Shown piece after piece: positions 43,116 through 51,581 of a stretch of DNA of 64,000 nucleotides. Both the position numbers and the translations under genes were made by a program. The DNA lies in NCBI GenBank assembly GCA_947381965.1, contig CANCXX010000024.1:1-64000 (forward strand), in the 5' to 3' direction. Position 1 is the first letter of the stretch. Each line of letters starts with the position of its first letter. Source of the stretch: an uncultured bacterium (GTDB taxonomy: Bacteria > Bacillota > Clostridia > Lachnospirales > Lachnospiraceae). The notes beneath the pieces are model-generated. The model had not been told where the DNA came from and did no database searches. It saw only the letters and a list, made by a program, of their open reading frames with translations.

Positions 43116-45443
43116 ATGAAATATCATAATGGTTGTTGGCTGTTTAAAGAAGGAATTGGCTGTTTTTCTCCACAGCATGTATATGAAACAAAGGTTGGGG
43201 ATCGGGAAGTAGTACTTTGTGCACCTACTGCACGGATTGAAAAGAAGGGAGATACTTTAGGGGGGATTAATCTGACTTTGCGTATTACGGCGCCGATGCC
43301 GGAGGTAATACGTGTCCAGACATATCACTACAAAGGAGTCTTCAAAAAGGCACCGGAATTTGAACTGAATCTTCCGGGAGATCAAAAGCTTGATGTCATA
43401 GAGGAAGCCGGAAAGATAATCATTAAAAATGGGCACTTGAGTCTTGTGATTAATAAGGAACACTGGTCTATGAGCTATGAAAGAGATGGAAAGCTGTTGA
43501 CAAAAAGCGGGGCGAAGGATCTTTCCTATCTGAAAAAGGAATGGAAGGGCTCCGCTTATGATAAGCCGGGCAACGCTTATATGTGTCAGCAGCTGGGACT
43601 TTCAGTAGATGAGCTGATTTATGGATTGGGGGAGCGGTTTACTCCTTTTGTTAAAAATGGGCAGTCGGTATCTGTCTGGAATGAAGATGGGGGCACCAGC
43701 ACGGAACAGTCTTACAAGAACATTCCATTTTATCTTTCAAACCGTGGGTATGGAGTTTTTGTAAATCACCCGGAACGTGTAGAGTTTGAGGTGGCCACAG
43801 AACAGGTCAGTAAGGTGGGATTTTCTGTGGAAGGAGAAAGCCTGGATTACTTTCTGATTGATGGTCCTTCTATGAAGGAAGTGTTAGAGCGGTATACGGA
43901 CTTAACCGGAAAGCCGTCTCTTCCTGCGCAGTGGACTTTTGGGCTTTGGCTTTCCACTTCCTTCACAACCAGTTATGATGAGAAAACCGTAATGAGCTTT
44001 ATTGACGGTATGCTGGATCGGGGAATACCCCTTTCCGTATTTCATTTTGACTGCTGCTGGATGAGAGAGTTCCACTGGACAGACTTTGTGTGGGACGAGC
44101 GGGTGTTCCCTGACCCGGCGGGTATGTTAAAAAGAATCAAGGATAAGGGAATTAAAATTTGTGTCTGGATTAATTCTTACATTGGCCAGGAGTCAGTATT
44201 ATTTGACGAGGGTATGGAAAAGGGGTATTTCTTAAAACGTGCTAACGGAGATGTATGGCAGTGGGATATGTGGCAGCCGGGACTTGCCATTGTGGACTTT
44301 ACCAACCCGGAGGCCTGCCGCTGGTATCAGGAGAAGCTGGAAACGCTGTTGGATATGGGAGTGGACTGCTTTAAAACGGATTTTGGTGAGCGCATTCCTA
44401 CGGATGTAGTATATTATGATGGTTCTGATCCTGTGAAAATGCACAATTTTTATACTTATCTGTATAATAAAACAGTTTATGAAGTATTGGAGAAGAAGCG
44501 GGGAAAGGAAGAAGCTGTTTTGTTTGCCCGTTCTGCAACCGCAGGCAGTCAGAAGTTCCCGGTACACTGGGGGGGAGACTGCTGGTCTGACTATGAGTCC
44601 ATGGAGGAAAGTCTCCGGGGCGGATTATCCCTGACCAGCAGTGGCTTTGGGTTCTGGAGCCATGATATTGGAGGCTTTGAACAGACTTCCACACCGGATG
44701 TATACAAGAGGTGGGCAGCTTTTGGGCTTTTGTCGACCCATAGCCGTCTTCATGGCAGCACTTCTTACCGGGTACCCTGGGTTTATGACGAGGAAGCGGT
44801 GGATGTGATGCGCTATTTTACAAAATTAAAACTGGAACTTATGCCTTATCTTTATAGCTCGGCAGTTCAGACTGCGCGAACAGGAGTTCCCATGATGCGG
44901 AGTATGGCACTGGAATTTGAGGAGGATGATAATTGCCGCTATCTGGATAAGCAGTATATGCAGGGAGACAGTCTGCTGGTAGCGCCTATTTTCAATGAGA
45001 ACGGTATGGCACGTTATTATCTGCCAGAGGGAACCTGGGTAAATTATCTGACAGGGGAAACGGCTTTGGGCGGCGTATGGAGAAGGGAGCATCATGACTA
45101 TCAGTCCATACCTTTATGGGTGAGGGGGAACCATATTGTTGCCACAGGTATTTCCTGTAAAGAGGCGGGATATCGCTTTAAAGAAAATCTGGAACTTAAA
45201 GTTTTTGCCCTTGAGAATAAGACTGAGACAATTGTGTATCAGGATGGAAAAGAACTGGTAACTGCCATGTTTGAAAAAGAGGGTAATGAGATAAAGGGTC
45301 ATGTTTCAGGGGGCGCCGGATGCCGGGTGCGGCTGGTCAACTGTATACTGACTGATGTTAAAGGCGCGTCAATGGAAGTACAGGGAAAAGATACGGTTCT
45401 TGTACTTGAGGATGACGATGTACAGCTTTGGGGCAGAATATAA
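43116..45443 (+). CDS. yicI: GH31 alpha-xylosidase (YicI type)
   Basis: The 775-residue enzyme matches YicI closely: FKTDFGERIPTDV carries the nucleophile Asp near 419 and VHWGGDCW the acid/base Asp near 486, with GFGFWSHDIGGFE and RLHGSTSYRVPW in the substrate site. YicI removes alpha-1,6-xylose from xyloglucan oligosaccharides (isoprimeverose units). No signal peptide, so imported oligosaccharides are the substrate. The start at 43116 follows AAGGAGG; an in-frame ATG upstream at 43055 or earlier lacks homology. A GH3 gene follows after 45 nt. Confidence 0.95.
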   Translation: MKYHNGCWLFKEGIGCFSPQHVYETKVGDREVVLCAPTARIEKKGDTLGGINLTLRITAPMPEVIRVQTYHYKGVFKKAPEFELNLPGDQKLDVIEEAGKIIIKNGHLSLVINKEHWSMSYERDGKLLTKSGAKDLSYLKKEWKGSAYDKPGNAYMCQQLGLSVDELIYGLGERFTPFVKNGQSVSVWNEDGGTSTEQSYKNIPFYLSNRGYGVFVNHPERVEFEVATEQVSKVGFSVEGESLDYFLIDGPSMKEVLERYTDLTGKPSLPAQWTFGLWLSTSFTTSYDEKTVMSFIDGMLDRGIPLSVFHFDCCWMREFHWTDFVWDERVFPDPAGMLKRIKDKGIKICVWINSYIGQESVLFDEGMEKGYFLKRANGDVWQWDMWQPGLAIVDFTNPEACRWYQEKLETLLDMGVDCFKTDFGERIPTDVVYYDGSDPVKMHNFYTYLYNKTVYEVLEKKRGKEEAVLFARSATAGSQKFPVHWGGDCWSDYESMEESLRGGLSLTSSGFGFWSHDIGGFEQTSTPDVYKRWAAFGLLSTHSRLHGSTSYRVPWVYDEEAVDVMRYFTKLKLELMPYLYSSAVQTARTGVPMMRSMALEFEEDDNCRYLDKQYMQGDSLLVAPIFNENGMARYYLPEGTWVNYLTGETALGGVWRREHHDYQSIPLWVRGNHIVATGISCKEAGYRFKENLELKVFALENKTETIVYQDGKELVTAMFEKEGNEIKGHVSGGAGCRVRLVNCILTDVKGASMEVQGKDTVLVLEDDDVQLWGRI

Positions 45444-45488
45444 GAGTATTATGGTATTTGGAAAGACGATGGTATGCGGGGTATAGAT

Positions 45489-47645
45489 ATGAATAATAGT
45501 GAAATCAGAGAAAAGGCGGCGGCACTTACAGCGCAGCTGACGCTGGAAGAAAAAATAGGCATGATTCACGGCGCCCATCTATTTGCAACAAAAGGTGTGG
45601 AGCGTTTGAAAATTCCACCGCTTGTTATGTCAGATGGTCCTATGGGAGTGCGTCAGGAGTTTGAGCCGGATCATTGGAAACCGCTTGGGCAGTCAGATGA
45701 TTATGTGACCTATCTGCCATGTAACAGCGCTTTGGCCGCTACGTGGAACCGAAAGCTGGCACGTACCATGGGCGGCGTTCTGGGAGCAGAGGCAAGGGGA
45801 AGGGGCAAGGATGTAATTCTTGCCCCTGGCATTAATATAAAAAGAAGTCCTTTATGCGGTAGGAACTTTGAGTATTTCAGCGAGGATCCTTATCTTACAG
45901 GACAGATGGCAGCTCCTTTTGTGGAGGGGATACAGCAGTGGGATGTGGCAGCCTGTGTAAAGCATTTTGCCGTTAACAATCAGGAAACCCAGCGGCTTTG
46001 GGTAGATGTGGAGATCGAAGAAGAGGTTCTCAGGGAAATTTATCTTCCTGCATTTTATGACTGTCTGATAAAGGGCGGGAGCCTGACGGTTATGGGGGCC
46101 TATAATAAAATCTATGGAGAACACTGTTGTCAGAGCGGATATCTTCTTCGTGATATTTTGCGGGAAGAATGGGAATATGATGGGGTGGTGATTTCCGACT
46201 GGGGCGGCGTACATGATACAAAGCTGGCAGCAGAGTCAGAACTGGATATTGAAATGTCCGTAACAGACAATTTTGATGCGTATTTTATGGCAGATCCTTT
46301 AAAGAAAGCAGTGGAACAGGGAAACATCCCAAAAGAGCGGGTGGATGAAAAAGTGACCCGTATATTGATGCTGATGATGCGTCTGCATATGATTGGAGAT
46401 GACAGACAAACACGGAAAAGAGGCGTATACAATACACCGGAACACAGGCAGGCAGCTTTGGAAACAGCCAGGGAATCCGTAATTCTTTTAAAAAACGAGG
46501 GAAACATTCTGCCGTTGCAGAAAACAGCGGAAAGGATACTTCTGATAGGCGAAAACGCAAAGCGGATTCATTCAAATGGAGGCGGAAGCGCAGAGATTAA
46601 AGCCCTTTATGAAATTTCTCCTTTGATGGGTGTAAAAATGCTTTTAGGGGGCAGCGTGCAGGTGGATTTTGTCCGGGGATATGACAGTGGCTATGAAAAC
46701 GCCGGAAAAAATGGGGAAGATGAAGCAAACTGGCAGGAGAAGAGCCTGGAGGACGGCGGCGGCCGTGAACAGGCTGAAGCTAAGACTTGGAAACAGACCG
46801 CATTGCAGGATAACTTACACAGGGAGGCTGTGGAGCTTGCAGGGGGGTATGATACGGTGATTTATGTAGGGGGATTAAATCACGACTATGACAGTGAAGG
46901 ATTAGATCGGGCGGACATGAAGCTTCCTTATGGGCAGGATGCGTTAATTTTAGAATTGCTTAAAGTAAAACCGGATATGGTGGTAGTTCTGACAGGCGGC
47001 AGTCCGGTGGAAATGGGAGAATGGATTCACAGGGCAAAATCGGTGCTCTGGAGTTATTATGCAGGCATGGAAGGCGGTTATGCTTTAGCGGAGGTGTTGT
47101 TTGGAAGTGTAAACCCTTCAGGGAAGCTGCCAGAAACTTTTTATAAGAAGGTTACGGATTGTTCTGCCCATTGCCTTGGAGAATTTGCCGGAGTGGAAAA
47201 GGTTTCATATAAAGAGGGCATTTTTGTAGGGTACCGTTATAATGAGACTTTTGGCGTTATACCGCAGTTTTGCTTTGGACATGGGTTGTCCTACACAAAA
47301 TTTGCTTATGAGGATGCAAGGTACGAAGCAGGAGCGGATGGCGGAGCTGTTGTGGGGCGAATCAGAAATGAAGGGACCTGCGCCGGAGCGGAAATTGTTC
47401 AGGTATACCGTATGAGTGAAACAGGCGAGGCTGTGAAAGGTCATTGGAGGATGGCGGAAAATATTGCAAAATTGCGTCCGGCCAGGGAACTTATTGGCTT
47501 TGAAAAGGTTTTTCTTAAGCCGGGAGAGGGGAAAGAGCTGCGGATTCCAGTAAAAGAAGCAAAAGGCAGGTGTAAACTGGGTGTGGGAAGCAGCGTGAAG
47601 GATATCAGAATTGTGATAGAAACAACATTGGCAGGAATGAATTGA
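45489..47645 (+). CDS. GH3 beta-glucosidase
   Basis: The 718-residue cytosolic enzyme has the GH3 N-terminal barrel (MSDGPMGVR, KHFAVNNQET, nucleophile Asp in VISDWGGVH near 236), the C-terminal alpha/beta domain (ETARESVILLKNEGNILPL) and a fibronectin-III-like end. It cleaves terminal beta-glucosyl residues. Next to an alpha-xylosidase it would finish hydrolysis of xylosylated beta-glucan oligosaccharides. The ATG at 45489 follows GCGGGG; upstream bases match the leader of two other genes here. Confidence 0.93.
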   Translation: MNNSEIREKAAALTAQLTLEEKIGMIHGAHLFATKGVERLKIPPLVMSDGPMGVRQEFEPDHWKPLGQSDDYVTYLPCNSALAATWNRKLARTMGGVLGAEARGRGKDVILAPGINIKRSPLCGRNFEYFSEDPYLTGQMAAPFVEGIQQWDVAACVKHFAVNNQETQRLWVDVEIEEEVLREIYLPAFYDCLIKGGSLTVMGAYNKIYGEHCCQSGYLLRDILREEWEYDGVVISDWGGVHDTKLAAESELDIEMSVTDNFDAYFMADPLKKAVEQGNIPKERVDEKVTRILMLMMRLHMIGDDRQTRKRGVYNTPEHRQAALETARESVILLKNEGNILPLQKTAERILLIGENAKRIHSNGGGSAEIKALYEISPLMGVKMLLGGSVQVDFVRGYDSGYENAGKNGEDEANWQEKSLEDGGGREQAEAKTWKQTALQDNLHREAVELAGGYDTVIYVGGLNHDYDSEGLDRADMKLPYGQDALILELLKVKPDMVVVLTGGSPVEMGEWIHRAKSVLWSYYAGMEGGYALAEVLFGSVNPSGKLPETFYKKVTDCSAHCLGEFAGVEKVSYKEGIFVGYRYNETFGVIPQFCFGHGLSYTKFAYEDARYEAGADGGAVVGRIRNEGTCAGAEIVQVYRMSETGEAVKGHWRMAENIAKLRPARELIGFEKVFLKPGEGKELRIPVKEAKGRCKLGVGSSVKDIRIVIETTLAGMN

Positions 47646-47886
47646 AAACTGTCCAGGCTATGCAGAGCCAGATTATTTCGTGACAGTTCCTTACAGGCAG
47701 TTGATGAGTAGGTATTATAACTGACCATTTAAGAAGCCAGATGAACAGTTTATGAAAGAAACATATATAAGACAGAAAGGTCTGTTATAATAAACTTATC
47801 ATCAGGTAAAGGAGCGTGGCTGTTGAAAGTTATTTTATAGTTAGGTTGTATCTGGTTATGACATTAGTGAAATAGGAGAGTTTGAA

Positions 47887-48900
47887 ATGAAATGGAATGA
47901 AACAGAAAAGAAACAGTTAATCATTTTTGCATTGACGGCTTTTGGCCTGCCAATATTTATGGGCATTGCGTTGGGGATCAGTTATTACAGAGGCAATGAT
48001 GTATCAATTTTTGCCGTTGTGCAGATGTATTATCCGGCGGCAGGAGTAATGCTTGCGCTGCTGCTTACAAGAGGAAAAGAAGAAAAGCTGCCAAGAAAAT
48101 ATTTTACCGGCTTTCTTGCATCAACTGTAATATTAATGGCAGCAGCACTGGCAAGTGTCTTTACGCCCCGGATCAACTGGATGATAGCGCAGGAACTTCT
48201 TATGATTGGCCTTACGATAGTTTGTCTGGTATTACTGCTGTTGGAAAAGAAAGAAGTGCGTGCAAAGTATGGCTTAAAATTTACTGGTAAAAAAAATGCC
48301 AGGTCATGGATGTATGTGCTGTTGTTTTTAGTATTATATTTTTGCAGAATTGTTATAAATGGGTTTATGGCAGGGCAGACAAAAGAAACGCTGGCAATTT
48401 TCGCCACTCCGGAAATTTATGGCGCCATGCTGTATCTGGCAATTATATTCTTTATTACTTTTACTCCGTTTTTTGGCGAGGAATATGGATGGCGTTACTT
48501 TTTTCAGCCGCTTTTGCAAAAGCGTTTTGGGTTAAAGGGCGGCGTACTGGTGCTGGGGGTGCTTTGGGGGCTGTGGCACCTGCCCCTTAATATCTTTTAT
48601 TACAGCCCTCAGACCTGGCAGGTTAGCATGGCAATACAGATTGTTACCTGTATAAGTCTTGGAATATTTTTTGGGTACGCGTATATGAAAACAGAAAATA
48701 TCTGGATGGTTTCCATGCTCCATTCTTGGAATAATAACTTGGCAGCAGTACTGTCAGGAGGCGCCGTAGGGGGCGTCACCGTTAAATGGGGAGATGTTTT
48801 GTCTTTGATTATTTTAAATTTGGTTTTTAGCGTTTTTATTTTTTCAAAAGTGTATGGAAAGAAGGAAGCCGCTGTGCCTTTGGATGAAACTTTAGCTTAG
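47887..48900 (+). CDS. CPBP family intramembrane metalloprotease
   Basis: This 337-residue protein has about eight hydrophobic helices and the ABI/CAAX-protease motifs: EEYGWRYFFQPLL near residue 198 (EExxxR), LWGLWHLPLN near 225 (His), and HSWNNNLA near 278. Related proteins cleave within membranes or give bacteriocin self-immunity. The ATG follows TAGGAG at 8 nt. It stands alone between the GH3 gene and the convergent esterase gene. Confidence 0.9.
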   Translation: MKWNETEKKQLIIFALTAFGLPIFMGIALGISYYRGNDVSIFAVVQMYYPAAGVMLALLLTRGKEEKLPRKYFTGFLASTVILMAAALASVFTPRINWMIAQELLMIGLTIVCLVLLLLEKKEVRAKYGLKFTGKKNARSWMYVLLFLVLYFCRIVINGFMAGQTKETLAIFATPEIYGAMLYLAIIFFITFTPFFGEEYGWRYFFQPLLQKRFGLKGGVLVLGVLWGLWHLPLNIFYYSPQTWQVSMAIQIVTCISLGIFFGYAYMKTENIWMVSMLHSWNNNLAAVLSGGAVGGVTVKWGDVLSLIILNLVFSVFIFSKVYGKKEAAVPLDETLA

Positions 48901-48943
48901 AGTGTGTTTGAAACTGTGACGCACATCTGACAGAAAGTAATTA

Positions 48944-50071
48944 TCAAGCACGCTCCAGAAGCGTTTCCAAATATTCGGCAAGAACCTTTGCACAGCGTTT
49001 ATGGGACTTAATGCCAGGGTGGTTCCTTGCGCCCACGGTTTTGCTGGTGGTGGCAGGAAGCTGCAGGAAGGATACTTTATGATCGCCTGTCTGCTTCCTG
49101 TATTTGTTTATGGAATCAACAATTGGAAGGGTCAGTTCATAACCCAGCATTCCATAAACCCATATAATATGGGACCCTGGATTGTTTTGGCGAATAAGGA
49201 TTAAAAAGTTAAAAACTGCATTTTGAAAACGTTCCAAATCTTCTTTTTCGTAGGAGCCATCGGGAGCAGTGCGCTGTTTAAAGCTTTCGCCTGTCAGAGG
49301 ATTTTGCCACATGGGTTGGTTAAAAGCGGAAGCATCATTGGTTCCCAGATTTACAATGACAGCATCCGGCTGCCAGGAGGCAAAATTATAAGGTTTCATA
49401 GCGCCCAGCTTTTCATTGCTCTCCCCTTGTAAAAGTCCGCATATTTTCTCGTAGCAGGAGGGGAGGTTGTGCCGGGGGTTATTATCCCAGCCGCACAGAA
49501 CGCCCCAGCCCCCCTGGGATAAGAGGCGGTAGTCTGCATTTAATATATCTGAAACCATAACTGCATAATTTCTGCTGGAGCTCATAAACATGGGAATCCA
49601 GTCTTCTTCCGCCTGGTTTCCATAGGTGCCTTCCCCGGATGTAATGCTGTCGCCTATGAACTCAAATTTATATTTTCTGTCGGAAACAGGAAGAAAGCTT
49701 CCATCTGAGGAAAAGCCATGAATCAGCAGGCAGTTGGCATTATCTTCGCTCATTGCCTGTAGCTCCCGGAAAAAACGGATATTTTTGACTGAAAGGGAAT
49801 CCATATTACGGAAGAGGCATAACTGATAACGGCCGGCCATAAGCATTTGACGGCTTAAGATATCTCCATTAACGGCGCAGCCTGCCCAGGGTTCATGTAT
49901 ATCAAAGTCCACCTCTATATCAATCCATAGTTCTGTTCCGGTAACATTCACTTCAACGGAGCTTCCATTCCAGAATAATGGTATGGGGTTCTGACTTTCG
50001 TCTGTTCTTCCGTGTATTTTGCAGGCGATTTCTTTTATACTGTAATATATAAGATTTTCATTCTTTTTCAT
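48944..50071 (-). CDS. SGNH/CE2-like carbohydrate esterase
   Basis: The 375-residue protein has an N-terminal jelly-roll (about 10-120, NGSSVEVNVTGTELWIDIE) and a C-terminal SGNH hydrolase: FIGDSITSGEG near 142, GGWGV, VNLGTNDAS and NHPGIKSH with the catalytic His. This two-domain layout is that of CE2 acetyl esterases acting on acetylated sugars. No signal peptide is evident, so it likely deacetylates imported oligosaccharides. It fits the neighbouring glycan genes. Confidence 0.9.
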   Translation of the reverse strand: MKKNENLIYYSIKEIACKIHGRTDESQNPIPLFWNGSSVEVNVTGTELWIDIEVDFDIHEPWAGCAVNGDILSRQMLMAGRYQLCLFRNMDSLSVKNIRFFRELQAMSEDNANCLLIHGFSSDGSFLPVSDRKYKFEFIGDSITSGEGTYGNQAEEDWIPMFMSSSRNYAVMVSDILNADYRLLSQGGWGVLCGWDNNPRHNLPSCYEKICGLLQGESNEKLGAMKPYNFASWQPDAVIVNLGTNDASAFNQPMWQNPLTGESFKQRTAPDGSYEKEDLERFQNAVFNFLILIRQNNPGSHIIWVYGMLGYELTLPIVDSINKYRKQTGDHKVSFLQLPATTSKTVGARNHPGIKSHKRCAKVLAEYLETLLERA

Positions 50072-50103
50072 GTTATCTGATTCCCTTTTTTAAAAGTATT
50101 ATC

Positions 50104-50979
50104 TTATTTGGGGCTGATGTCACTGGCCTGGGTCTGCAAAGGCGGCTCTGGCTGCTGGATAAAGCTGACAGTCAGAACGCCTTCTTGGGTAGTTGCGTTT
50201 ATAACAATTGGATAGTCAAATTTATTGGTAAAGGTTAAGTCTTTGTAGCCTTCCACAATAGCAGAGTCCAGTCCCTTAGGTACATAATCCACCGGAAGGG
50301 AATGGGCATAACGCTGGGTGGGGGCAATGCCCGCTAACAGCATGGATACATAAATGGTGGAAGAAACCTGGCAAATACCGCCGCCTACGCTTGAAACCAC
50401 CCGTCCGCTGGCAAAGGAGGGCGCAACCACATAACCATTTGACCGGGTTCTGGTCCCAATGGAATTGCTGAAAGAAAATTTTTGCCCCGGTTCAATGATG
50501 ATCCCATTGATTCTCCCGGCGGCCAGCTCCACGTTGACTGCTCTTGCTTCAGTGGTGTCGTAAGTGGTGGAATAGGTAGAAAGAACCCCGGCCGGCAGTT
50601 CGGTACCTTTGGCATAGACGCTGATACGCCCTTCCGCTTTACCGCTGGTTATGTAATGAATATAATATTTGCTCAAATCCCTGACGCCATAAAGGGGCAG
50701 AAGGTCAAGGTTGTTTGTCATGTATGCCTTTACATTAAATGCGGCATTTCCCCGGCGTCCTTCCTTCATGCCAATAGTTATAAAGTGCTTCAGCAGTGCG
50801 GAAGGGTCTTTTCCAACGTTTTTCTGAAGGTCGGGGTACGCTTTATAATAGTAATCCGCATCAAAGACGGAAGAATAGTCAATTGGATTTTTGACGGCTG
50901 CCTGAATGGGTTTTAGGCAGACTAAACTAAGTGACAGTGCAAGAAACAGGGCGAGCAATGCTTTAAATTTGTTTTTCAC
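50104..50979 (-). CDS. secreted VanW family protein
   Basis: The 291-residue protein has a signal peptide (KNKFKALLALFLALS core, cleavage near IQAA), a region with DADYYYKAYPDLQKNVGKDP and a VanW domain (EPGQKFSFSNSIGTRT, SVGGGICQVSSTIY). VanW proteins occur in vancomycin clusters and widely in spore formers; their biochemical role is not established. The start is GTG at 50979, preceded by AAAGGAG at 8 nt; in-frame ATGs at 51030 and 51009 lie before that site. Confidence 0.88.
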   Translation of the reverse strand: MKNKFKALLALFLALSLSLVCLKPIQAAVKNPIDYSSVFDADYYYKAYPDLQKNVGKDPSALLKHFITIGMKEGRRGNAAFNVKAYMTNNLDLLPLYGVRDLSKYYIHYITSGKAEGRISVYAKGTELPAGVLSTYSTTYDTTEARAVNVELAAGRINGIIIEPGQKFSFSNSIGTRTRSNGYVVAPSFASGRVVSSVGGGICQVSSTIYVSMLLAGIAPTQRYAHSLPVDYVPKGLDSAIVEGYKDLTFTNKFDYPIVINATTQEGVLTVSFIQQPEPPLQTQASDISPK

Positions 50980-51135
50980 GGTATTTTCTCCTTTGGTATT
51001 GTTGTTCATTCTACCAATAAATCCTAACATAGAAAAATGCTTGTTTCAAGCGTTAAGAGTGGAAAATCATTTTACATAGCAGTGGTACATTAAGGAAAAA
51101 CAAACATGGAATGTACGTTCTTTTCGGCTGTTTAG

Positions 51136-51185
51136 TTGACAAATGGACTACATCGTGTTATCTTTAAAAGGATAACAAAGTGTAG
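51136..51185 (+). promoter_or_regulatory. promoter with dyad operator of the first blaI-blaR1 unit
   Basis: TTGACA at 51136-51141, 17 bp, then TATCTT at 51159-51164. An interrupted inverted repeat overlaps it: CTACA (51148) and GTTATC on the left, GATAAC and TGTAG (ending 51185) on the right. TACA/TGTA half sites are typical of BlaI/MecI operators, so autoregulation is likely. Confidence 0.65.
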
Positions 51186-51203
51186 GCAAAGGAGGATTGC
51201 TTT

Positions 51204-51581
51204 ATGGTTCAGCAAATATCTGATTCCGAGCTGGAATTAATGAAGATTGTATGGGCAAATAACGGTTCGGCGCTTTATGCCCAGATTATGGATGAATTGT
51301 CAAAGATGGGGCGTACATGGCAGAAGAATACAGTTATTACGCTTTTGTCCCGACTGGTGGAAAAAGGACTTTTGAAGACAAACAAGATAGGACGACGCAA
51401 TGAATATACAGCGGTTGTGTCAGAAAAGGACTATCAGGCGGCGCAGACACAGACGCTTCTCAATAAACTTTATGAAGGGAACGCCAAAGGGCTGGTATCT
51501 ACGTTGATACAAAGGGAAATGCTTTCTGCAAAAGATTATGAGGATTTGAGACAATTTTGGGAGAGGGAAAAGAGCAAATGA
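51204..51581 (+). CDS. blaI: BlaI/MecI-type repressor
   Basis: The 125-residue winged-helix protein starts ISDSELELMKIVW and has the recognition-helix region TWQKNTVITLLSRLVEKG near residues 45-62, then a dimerisation tail. Such repressors are cleaved by their BlaR1 partner after a cell-wall signal. The start follows AAAGGAGG. Its stop overlaps the start of the next gene (ATGA). Confidence 0.93.
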   Translation: MVQQISDSELELMKIVWANNGSALYAQIMDELSKMGRTWQKNTVITLLSRLVEKGLLKTNKIGRRNEYTAVVSEKDYQAAQTQTLLNKLYEGNAKGLVSTLIQREMLSAKDYEDLRQFWEREKSK

